Source: an uncultured Clostridia bacterium
GTDB lineage: Bacteria; Bacillota; Clostridia; UBA1381
Assembly (NCBI GenBank): GCA_934462715.1
Contig: CAKSIJ010000020.1
Span: forward strand, 1-46,293
DNA: 46,293 bases
Reading direction: 5' to 3'
This document shows, one piece after another, positions 32,415 through 38,376 of the stretch. Each line of letters begins with the position of its first letter. The first letter of the stretch is position 1. A program made the position numbers and the translations under genes. The notes under the pieces are model-generated. The model saw nothing but the letters and a program-made list of their open reading frames with translations. It searched no databases and was not told the origin of the DNA.

Positions 32415-33041
32415 TAGTTTACGAAAAACTCCGACAACTTTTCCGAGAACAAAAGCTTCATCGACAATTATCGGATCCATTGTATCATTTTCGGGCTGCA
32501 ATCTTATGTGGCCGTTTTCCTTATAATAGGTTTTTACGGTTGCAAACGAGTTGTTATCCACCAGTGCTACAACAATCTGTCCGTTTTCAGCCGACGGCTG
32601 TTTCTGAACGATAACATAGTCGCCGTCAAGAATCGCTGCGTTTATCATTGATTCACCCTCGACTTTAAGCATAAATATTTCCTTATTCCCCACAAACTCA
32701 ACAGGCAGCGGAAAGGTTTCTTCATCATTCTGAACCGCCTGAATCGGGATACCTGCGGCAACCTTGCCGTATATCGGCACGTCTACATATCTGATGTCGG
32801 CATATTCTACATTGCCCCCCGGAGCTTTATCCTCCAGAACCATAATCGAACGGTTTTTTGACAAATCTCTTTTAATTTTCCCGTGTTCTTCAAGCTTTTT
32901 TAAATGCGCATGAATCGACGCAGTGGAGCTCAGCCCCACTGCCTTGCACATTTCTCTCACAGACGGAGGAAATCCCTTTTTCAGCTGCTGTTCCTTTATA
33001 AAATCAAGAATTTCATAATCCTTATCACTCAATTTTGACAT
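32412..33041 (-). CDS. lexA: SOS regulator LexA
   Basis: 209 residues. The N-terminal winged helix (about residues 26-50: PSVREMCKAVGLSSTASIHAHLKKLEEHG) binds DNA; the C-terminal S24 protease has the cleavage site VAAG (Ala96-Gly97), catalytic Ser131 (EGESM) and Lys170 (ATVK). It represses DNA repair genes until RecA triggers self-cleavage. The ATG at 33041 follows GGAGG; a longer frame to 33110 lacks that site. The promoter region carries two operator-like sequences. Confidence 0.95.
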   Translation of the reverse strand: MSKLSDKDYEILDFIKEQQLKKGFPPSVREMCKAVGLSSTASIHAHLKKLEEHGKIKRDLSKNRSIMVLEDKAPGGNVEYADIRYVDVPIYGKVAAGIPIQAVQNDEETFPLPVEFVGNKEIFMLKVEGESMINAAILDGDYVIVQKQPSAENGQIVVALVDNNSFATVKTYYKENGHIRLQPENDTMDPIIVDEAFVLGKVVGVFRKL

Positions 33042-33104
33042 AATAATCCTCCATTCGGCAATCCCCGGAATCAAATGCAATTGCAGACGTTCATCTGTTA
33101 TAAT

Positions 33105-33116
33105 GAACATTTGTTT
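33105..33116. promoter_or_regulatory. LexA box near lexA transcription start
   Basis: GAACATTTGTTT, one base off the Gram-positive SOS core GAAC-N4-GTTC. It lies at the predicted transcription start of lexA, the usual place for autorepression. Confidence 0.65.
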
Positions 33117-33121
33117 TTATT

Positions 33122-33150
33122 ATTTTATCACAAAACCGCAAAAAAGTCAA
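33122..33150 (-). promoter_or_regulatory. Promoter of lexA
   Basis: Minus-strand TTGACT (33145-33150) and TAAAAT (33122-33127), 17-base spacer. The -35 edge overlaps the second operator at 33149-33160 and the start point overlaps the first. Confidence 0.65.
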
Positions 33151-33160
33151 ACAAATGTTT
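33149..33160. promoter_or_regulatory. Second, degenerate LexA box
   Basis: AAACAAATGTTT, a perfect 12-base palindrome with the AAAC-N4-GTTT form, each half one base off the GAAC/GTTC core. It overlaps the -35 of lexA and lies about 33 bases upstream of the first box (44 between centres). Confidence 0.5.
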
Positions 33161-33260
33161 TGTGTTTTTTATATCATTCCGTATTTTATGAAAAATACAC
33201 AATAAATCAAACCAATTTTCCGCAATCCGCACAAACCGTTCCGAATTGTATTATGCCCAA

Positions 33261-33974
33261 TTATCTGTACAGCACCGATACCCTGTCCGACTGCTTCATC
33301 CTTCTTGCAAGATACACAACGGGAGTATCTGCCAGAGAGGTAATAATATAAATCACATATGTGGAAATTATTATGCTTACAAGCGTTTTTGCGTCATACA
33401 CACCCGCAAATGCCGCAAGGTTAAAAAGAATTGCATTCAAAAACTGCGAAATCAGTGTAGCCGCATTATTTCTCAGCCACAAAAAGCCCTTTGTGCTTCC
33501 GCTTAGCTTTTCGGTGAATTTCCATATTTTGTGATACAAAAACACATCTGCCGCCTGAACGATTCCGTAAACCACAAAGCCTGCGAGCATTACCCTCGGA
33601 GTGTTTGAAAAAACGGTAATTACCGACGGCATTACGGTATCATTTTCCGACGGCGTATACATCAGCCATATTCTTGTGAATATTATAAAGGCAACCGAAA
33701 CAAATATGCCGGTTTTTACCGCAAGTGCGGCTTCTTTTTTTCCGTAATTTTCCGAAAGTATGTCTGTTGCGACAAACGTTGTCGCAAACATTATGTTTCC
33801 GAGAGTCTGCTCCATACCGAAAGCCTCTATAAGTATCATAACCTCAATGTTTGCGGCAATCGTAGCAATCGCGTTCCAGCACAAAACCCCCTTTTTCCCG
33901 AACAGATAATATGACGTCAATGTCAGAAAATAGACAACAACAATATTGATTATAAGCATTAATTCATTTGACAT
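33261..33974 (-). CDS. Queuosine precursor transporter (YhhQ/VUT family)
   Basis: 237 residues with six or seven hydrophobic helices (starting ELMLIINIVVVYFLTLTSYYLFGKKG). The ATDILSENYGKKEA segment (about residues 70-83) and ADTPVVYLAR near the C-terminus are signatures of the DUF165/YhhQ family, which imports preQ0/preQ1/queuine for tRNA queuosine. No queuosine synthesis genes are in the window, so the host may depend on salvage. The ATG at 33974 follows AAAGGAA. The short leader contains no preQ1 riboswitch I can see. Confidence 0.9.
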   Translation of the reverse strand: MSNELMLIINIVVVYFLTLTSYYLFGKKGVLCWNAIATIAANIEVMILIEAFGMEQTLGNIMFATTFVATDILSENYGKKEAALAVKTGIFVSVAFIIFTRIWLMYTPSENDTVMPSVITVFSNTPRVMLAGFVVYGIVQAADVFLYHKIWKFTEKLSGSTKGFLWLRNNAATLISQFLNAILFNLAAFAGVYDAKTLVSIIISTYVIYIITSLADTPVVYLARRMKQSDRVSVLYR

Positions 33975-34010
33975 AGTAAAAATTCCTTTCTTGTATGTAT
34001 TCAGCTATCT

Positions 34011-34039
34011 ATTATATATTGTTATTCTTTTTCTGTCAA
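34011..34039 (-). promoter_or_regulatory. Promoter of the queuosine-precursor transporter
   Basis: Minus-strand TTGACA (34034-34039) and TATAAT (34011-34016), 17 bases apart: a perfect consensus. Confidence 0.85.
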
Positions 34040-34080
34040 TATACAGAAAAGAATTTCTGACATAAAAGCAAATATTTATA

Positions 34081-34132
34081 AAAAAATCACAAGGCGGTCA
34101 GCCCTTTTGGGTAAACCGCCTTGTGATTTTTT
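34081..34132. terminator. Strong bidirectional terminator
   Basis: An 18-bp stem (34081-34098 with 34115-34132) with A6 before and T8 after, so it works on either strand. It ends transcription of the chimeric gene on the minus strand and insulates the transporter promoter. Confidence 0.88.
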
Positions 34133-34654
34133 TTATTCCGTATAATCCGAGCCTGCAACATACATACCGGTAGTTCCCGAACCGTCCCGGAAAGAAACAT
34201 ATCCGAGCTGATCCGCTTTTTCACCCGACCGGTCGATATAATATATCAGAACCTTATCCCCTGTTTTCAAAAGTATTCTCGGTCCCAAAGGAGTCGAGAG
34301 CAGACCAGCGTCTACAGTATACCACACGTCAGATGTAAGCTTACTTTCATCATTTGAAAAAGTCGCAATTATTCCCGATGACTTATCGGTATAACGCTGA
34401 ATCTCAAACTGGTCACGCTTGATAACTATATGCATATATTCTACCACATATATCTTGAATTGTCCATCATAAGTGCCGTGTGTAGTACATAATCCTGCTT
34501 CGCCATGCTCGTTATACATTGCTACCCATTTAGCAATGTCCCTGGGAGATGCAACACTATATTTTTGACTTAATGCAACATACCCTATATTCCCTTCTAA
34601 ATATTCTAAAACTATTTTCAATCGTAGTTCCGGTGGATATTTAATTTTACCCAT
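34133..34654 (-). CDS. Chimeric ORF: IS3-type OrfA start fused to an unrelated beta-rich tail
   Basis: 173 residues in two parts. Residues 1-75 (34430-34654) are the HTH of an IS3/IS150-type OrfA: KYPPELRLKIVLEYLEGNIGYVALSQKY, RDIAKWVAMYNEHGEAGL and GTYDGQFKIYVVEYMH. From about residue 76 the IS sequence stops abruptly and the frame continues for about 98 residues rich in Thr, Tyr, Asp and Gly (beta-like, SSGIIATFSNDES, WYTVDAGLL), whose family I do not know. The frame stays open, so a fusion protein could be made, but it may equally be the remnant of two broken genes. Start ATG 34654 behind AAAGGGG. Confidence 0.6.
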   Translation of the reverse strand: MGKIKYPPELRLKIVLEYLEGNIGYVALSQKYSVASPRDIAKWVAMYNEHGEAGLCTTHGTYDGQFKIYVVEYMHIVIKRDQFEIQRYTDKSSGIIATFSNDESKLTSDVWYTVDAGLLSTPLGPRILLKTGDKVLIYYIDRSGEKADQLGYVSFRDGSGTTGMYVAGSDYTE

Positions 34655-34709
34655 GAAAAAACCCCTTTCATTAGACCTATTTTTGTCCAACAAATGGGGT
34701 TCACTTCAC
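34430..34709 (-). mobile_element. 5' remnant of an IS3-family (IS150-like) insertion sequence
   Basis: The end TGAAGTGAACCCCATTTG (minus strand, end near 34709) followed by TTGGACAAAAAT, an AAAGGGG ribosome site and orfA start is typical of an IS150-group left end. Only about 280 bases remain: orfA breaks off after EYMH and there is no orfB with a DDE domain or opposite end in the window. The inner junction near 34430 leads into foreign sequence. Confidence 0.72.
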
Positions 34710-34788
34710 AACGGTTGGCGTTACTTTTTATAGTTATTATTAATACAATCAGAGTAATTAAATACATCATTATGTAAGTATATTCCAT
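34618..34788 (-). CDS. Small hydrophobic membrane peptide, type I toxin-like, interrupted by an IS
   Basis: An ATG at 34788 opens a 56-residue frame whose first 20 residues MEYTYIMMYLITLIVLIITI form one membrane helix, then KSNANR. From about residue 27 the codons belong to the inserted IS, so the natural peptide was probably nearer 27-35 residues. The ribosome site GGGGTG (34793-34800) is partly paired with an upstream CATCTCC. A short leader hairpin with GAAA tetraloop and a good promoter precede it. Helix plus basic tail plus hidden ribosome site is the plan of type I toxins of Firmicutes; no antisense RNA is proven. Might also be a short holin-like peptide. Confidence 0.5.
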   Translation of the reverse strand: MEYTYIMMYLITLIVLIITIKSNANRCEVNPICWTKIGLMKGVFSWVKLNIHRNYD

Positions 34789-34863
34789 AAGCTATCACCC
34801 CATTTCACGGAGATGATGGCATAACCGCCCGGCTTTTTACACTGTTTTCAATCTTGCCTTTTA

Positions 34864-34880
34864 CATCGGCTTTCGCCGAC
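34864..34880 (-). promoter_or_regulatory. Leader hairpin with GAAA tetraloop
   Basis: Minus-strand GTCGGC-GAAA-GCCGAT, a stable tetraloop hairpin right at the predicted 5' end of the small-peptide RNA; such caps protect toxin messages from decay. Confidence 0.65.
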
Positions 34881-34887
34881 AAAACAT

Positions 34888-34916
34888 ATCATACTACAAA
34901 TTTTTGCATATTTCAA
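34888..34916 (-). promoter_or_regulatory. Promoter of the small-peptide RNA
   Basis: Minus-strand TTGAAA (34911-34916) and TATGAT (34888-34893), 17-base spacer; transcription would start around 34881, giving a ~93-base leader. Confidence 0.68.
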
Positions 34917-34969
34917 GTATTTTGTGAAATACGGCAAACAAAATTCATCTCCGGCTAACATAAAAAAGC

Positions 34970-35008
34970 AAAATACGCATACCGTTTTCAAACAGATATG
35001 CGTATTTT
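34970..35008. terminator. Terminator of the 71-residue gene
   Basis: A 12-bp stem AAAATACGCATA (34970-34981) and complement (34997-35008), loop of 15 bases, with T-runs outward on the minus strand. Separates the small unknown gene from the peptide promoter. Confidence 0.7.
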
Positions 35009-35067
35009 ACTCATATTTAATTGAAATTTACCGATTTGCCAACAGAGCGGCAAAACAGACTTCTATT

Positions 35068-35283
35068 TTATTTTTGTATCTTATCTTTTGTTCTTACATC
35101 TTTAAGCATATAATTAATTTGCTCCGGAACGGCATAAATATCGCTGTAAGCTTCTATTTCTTCATCGTCCACCGGCGGAATCTGAATCAATCCGGTAAAC
35201 TCGGTAACGGAAGCTACCGTATTCGGATGAGTAAAAATCACGTGCTCATAGCCCTGAGGTTTGTCTTTTTGCTTATTTTTCAT
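35068..35283 (-). CDS. Small hypothetical protein, 71 residues
   Basis: Not recognised. N-terminal residues KNKQKDKPQGYEHVIFTHPN are basic and the rest acidic with EEIEAYSDIYAVPEQ; no cysteines, no helix through a membrane. The start is ATG 35283 because GGGGGAT lies 5 bases before it, directly behind a hairpin; the longer frame to 35415 has no ribosome site. A terminator follows. Role unknown; sits downstream of the THUMP methyltransferase but 206 bases away. Confidence 0.55.
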   Translation of the reverse strand: MKNKQKDKPQGYEHVIFTHPNTVASVTEFTGLIQIPPVDDEEIEAYSDIYAVPEQINYMLKDVRTKDKIQK

Positions 35284-35298
35284 CAAAATCCCCCATTC

Positions 35299-35316
35299 TG
35301 CCGCCATACGGCGGCA
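35299..35316 (-). promoter_or_regulatory. Leader hairpin before the 71-residue gene
   Basis: TGCCGCC/GGCGGCA around a tetraloop (GTAT in the minus strand), followed by GAATGGGGGAT and ATG. Close match to the truA leader hairpin. Confidence 0.58.
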
Positions 35317-35489
35317 CAAATCCAAATGTGAAAAAGATGCAAGCAGGTTGCCTTTTGAGAGGTGACGGCATATGCTTATACTCCTAACCCCGAAAAAAGG
35401 TAAGATGCGCAGCATATTTTTTGCGTTAATCCCCCCCCATATAAGTATAACCGAAATAAACAGGGAAATCCGGTGAATATATTTGCAAT

Positions 35490-36623
35490 TTATCTGATTT
35501 TTGGTCTTTCGCCGAAATATTGATAAACATTACATTTAAGCATACCGTTATACAGCTTCCTTTTTTTGGAAGCTTTTTTTCCGAACGATTTTTCAAAGTC
35601 CTCATTTGACGTCAGTATATACATACTCCACTTATCAAGCTTTGAAAAAGCTTTGCCCATAAGAGTATACAGCTCCTTGCACTGCTCTGCGTCGCAAAGT
35701 CTTTCGCCATATGGCGGATTGCAGATTATTGTGCCGTATTTCAAATCGGTTGCAAAATCGGCAACATTGCCGACCGCGGGAGCAACCGCATCCGCAACAC
35801 CGGCGATTTTCGCATTATGAATTGCTATTTCAACCGTATCGGCATCAATATCAGAAGCAAGAATTTCAAGGGGTACGTTCTTTTCCGACGATTTTGCTTC
35901 TTCCCTCGCTTTTTCCCAGATTTTATCATTAATCTGATAAAATCCCTGAGATAAAAACTGACGTGTAAGACCAGGTGCAATGTTTCTTTTTATCATTGCA
36001 GCTTCAATCGGGATAGTACCCGAGCCGCACATTGGGTCGGCAAGCGGAAATTCATACTTCCAATGGCTCAGATATACCATTGCCGCAGCAATCGTTTCTT
36101 TAAGCGGCGCAGCGTTCGACACCGCTCTGTAGCCTCTTTTATGGAGTCCCTCTCCGCTTGTGTCAATCATAAGCGTAACTCTATCCTTCATAACTGAAAA
36201 CCGTATCTGATATACCGAACCGTTTTCTTCAAATCTGCTTATTCCGTAGCTGCCCGACATGGAATCGACTACAGCTTTTTTAATGATTGCCTGACAATCC
36301 CTCATGCTTGCAAGCTGCGATTTAAGACAAAAGCCCGTAACCGGAAACGCTGATTTCTCATCAAGCCAGTCTGACCATTTGACAGCCTTTGTTTTTTCAA
36401 AAAGCTCATCAAAGGAAACAGCCGTAAACTCTGCTATTTTAATCAGCACTCTTTCTCCCGTCCTGATCCACAAATTTGCTCTTGCGACAGCTTCAAAATC
36501 GCCTGAAAAAGTAACTCTGCCGTCCTCTACGGAGGTAGTTTCATATCCCAAGGCTCTTACCTCACGCGCACAGAAAGCTTCAAGCCCGAATATTGTCGGT
36601 ATTATTATTTCAAATTTATCCAT
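35490..36623 (-). CDS. THUMP-domain RNA methyltransferase (RlmL/YpsC-like)
   Basis: 377 residues. The N-terminal THUMP region (about 1-155: FEIIIPTIFGLEAFCAREVRALGYE) binds RNA; the C-terminal methyltransferase has ADPMCGSGTIPIEAAM (about 195) and NPPYGERL (about 305), an N6-adenine/N2-guanine type catalytic motif. This fits the bacterial 23S rRNA (guanine-N2) type family seen in B. subtilis YpsC. Target base not provable. The ATG 36623 follows GAGAGGG; an ATG 5 codons earlier has no ribosome site. Confidence 0.88.
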   Translation of the reverse strand: MDKFEIIIPTIFGLEAFCAREVRALGYETTSVEDGRVTFSGDFEAVARANLWIRTGERVLIKIAEFTAVSFDELFEKTKAVKWSDWLDEKSAFPVTGFCLKSQLASMRDCQAIIKKAVVDSMSGSYGISRFEENGSVYQIRFSVMKDRVTLMIDTSGEGLHKRGYRAVSNAAPLKETIAAAMVYLSHWKYEFPLADPMCGSGTIPIEAAMIKRNIAPGLTRQFLSQGFYQINDKIWEKAREEAKSSEKNVPLEILASDIDADTVEIAIHNAKIAGVADAVAPAVGNVADFATDLKYGTIICNPPYGERLCDAEQCKELYTLMGKAFSKLDKWSMYILTSNEDFEKSFGKKASKKRKLYNGMLKCNVYQYFGERPKIR

Positions 36624-36662
36624 TATGTACCCTCTCATTTTTTGTAAAAAACAGATTTTTTT

Positions 36663-37445
36663 CTATCCCAATGCCACGTCCATCGACATCATTATCGTAA
36701 ATCCCAAAGCGAACATCAGTGTACCTATATCGGAATGGGGTCCCTCCGACATTTCGGGAATAAGCTCCTCAACCACCACATACACCATAGCGCCTGCCGC
36801 AAAGCTCAAAAAATACGGCAATACGGAGACTATTACGCTTGCGGCAAGAATTGTTATCACAGCTCCGATCGGCTCAACTATTCCGGACAGCACACCATTT
36901 ACAAAAGCCTTGAATTTTCCCTCTCCCTCCGCTGCAAGCGGCATGGAAATTATAGCGCCCTCGGGAAAATTCTGAATTGCAATTCCTATCGAAAGCGCAA
37001 GAGCGCCGGCTGCGGTAACGGCAGCTCCGCCGGACTGTCTGCCTGCATAAATCACTCCGACAGCCATTCCCTCGGGAATATTATGAAGAACAACCGCCAG
37101 TACAAGCATTGATGTCTTTTTAAAGCCTGTTTTCGGTCCCTCCGCAACGCTGCTGTACATATGCAGATGCGGTATTATTTTATCAAGTAAAAGCAAAAAC
37201 AGTATTCCTATCCAAAAACCGACTGCAGCAGGTATAAACGCAAGCCTTCCCATATTTTCCGAGAAATTCATTGCAGGAATCAAAAGACTCCAGACCGAAG
37301 CCGCAACCATGACTCCGCCGGCAAAGCCGGTCAAAGCTCTTTGAAGCGTTCTGTTCATTCTCTTTCCCATAAAAAACACACAAGCAGACCCCAAAGAAGT
37401 TCCCAAAAACGGAATCAAAATACCTCTTAACGTTTCAGTACTCAC
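36663..37445 (-). CDS. ZIP-family metal transporter
   Basis: 260 residues with about eight hydrophobic helices. The ZIP signatures are VLHNIPEGMAVGVIYAG (about residues 128-144, histidine and PEG) and IQNFPEGAIISMPLAAEG (about 165-182). It probably moves zinc or other divalent metals. The start is a GTG at 37445, five bases after GGAGG; a TTG four codons earlier has none. Confidence 0.88.
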   Translation of the reverse strand: MSTETLRGILIPFLGTSLGSACVFFMGKRMNRTLQRALTGFAGGVMVAASVWSLLIPAMNFSENMGRLAFIPAAVGFWIGILFLLLLDKIIPHLHMYSSVAEGPKTGFKKTSMLVLAVVLHNIPEGMAVGVIYAGRQSGGAAVTAAGALALSIGIAIQNFPEGAIISMPLAAEGEGKFKAFVNGVLSGIVEPIGAVITILAASVIVSVLPYFLSFAAGAMVYVVVEELIPEMSEGPHSDIGTLMFALGFTIMMSMDVALG

Positions 37446-37589
37446 ACTTTCCTCCAATCCGCAGAACAGATAAAAAGGCGCAGAAGCTTTAAATTCAAAG
37501 CAACCGTGCCGATAATATTTATCAAAATTTTTTAATCTGTATCCGCATGGAAATATTCAATTTTACAGGCAAACGTGCCGCAAGCACAA

Positions 37590-38264
37590 TTACCGTTTCA
37601 GCCCTTTTAAAAATGCTTTGGTATCGGCGTCTATGCGCCTGCTTTCAATTGCTTTTTGTATTGCCTTATTATTTACATCTTTGCTCAATTTTTTCCCGGT
37701 AAAATAAGGCAGCACCGCGTCATACTGTTTGGCGAGCGCAGTCGCAAAATACCATGCCTGCATCATAATAACATAGTATTCCTCCGATGATACATTTGCC
37801 ACAATACCGGCATACTCTGTCTTAAAATCATCATCCAGATACAAGCTCATTAAAAGACCCATTGCATATCTTATTGTATATGTTTTATCCGACTTGATCC
37901 ATTCATTAATCTTTACAATAAGCTTGTCCTTGTTCTTTTTAAAAATTTTCGGCAAAAAAGAATCGCTGGTTGCCCAGTTATCTATGTATGGCAGAAATTT
38001 TTCCGTTTCCGAAACCGCTTTATCGTAGTCTTTAATAAATTCAACAAGAAATGCATGAAGATTGTTTTCTTCATAATAAAAATGCGGCAATGTATCTATA
38101 AAAGCTTTTGCTTCGGGCGAATCCTTGATTTCCTTTGCAGTTTTTCTGAGTACCGGTGTTCTTATTCCTATTATTTTATCTTCATTTACCGTAGGTATCA
38201 GTTTTTTATGAAATTCCTTATATTTTTCATCTGCAAGCGAAAGCAATAATTTTTCAATATCCAT
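37590..38264 (-). CDS. DNA alkylation repair protein (AlkD-like HEAT-repeat glycosylase)
   Basis: 224 residues of helical repeats. The active-site like segment YIDNWATSDSFLPKI (about 94-108) with its Trp and Asp and a later MMQAWYFATALAKQY (about 171-185) match AlkD, which removes N3- and N7-alkylated purines without flipping the base. The ATG 38264 fits the family; GAAAGGA lies rather far (about 13 bases), so a weak start. Alone on the minus strand between ZIP and the ispH/rpsA terminator. Confidence 0.87.
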   Translation of the reverse strand: MDIEKLLLSLADEKYKEFHKKLIPTVNEDKIIGIRTPVLRKTAKEIKDSPEAKAFIDTLPHFYYEENNLHAFLVEFIKDYDKAVSETEKFLPYIDNWATSDSFLPKIFKKNKDKLIVKINEWIKSDKTYTIRYAMGLLMSLYLDDDFKTEYAGIVANVSSEEYYVIMMQAWYFATALAKQYDAVLPYFTGKKLSKDVNNKAIQKAIESRRIDADTKAFLKGLKR

Positions 38265-38336
38265 TTTCGGCAAATTCCTTTCATTTTTATACAAGGCACG
38301 GAAAATGCACATTGCATATATGCCAAATCAGACAAA

Positions 38337-38366
38337 AGAGGGCTGTTGCGCCGGCAACAGCCCTCT
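38337..38366 (-). terminator. Terminator of ispH/rpsA
   Basis: A 13-bp stem AGAGGGCTGTTGC/GCAACAGCCCTCT with loop GCCG; on the minus strand TTTTG follows. Serves the ispH/rpsA gene ending at 38377. Confidence 0.75.
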
Positions 38367-38376
38367 GTAATTTTAA

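Noticed and set aside
33975..34010. PreQ1 riboswitch before the queuosine-precursor transporter
   Set aside because: The leader from the promoter to ATG is about 30-35 bases with no stem and A-rich tail of that class.
34924..35331. 135-residue plus-strand frame
   Set aside because: Antisense to the 71-residue gene and spans its terminator; composition and lack of a ribosome site indicate a shadow.
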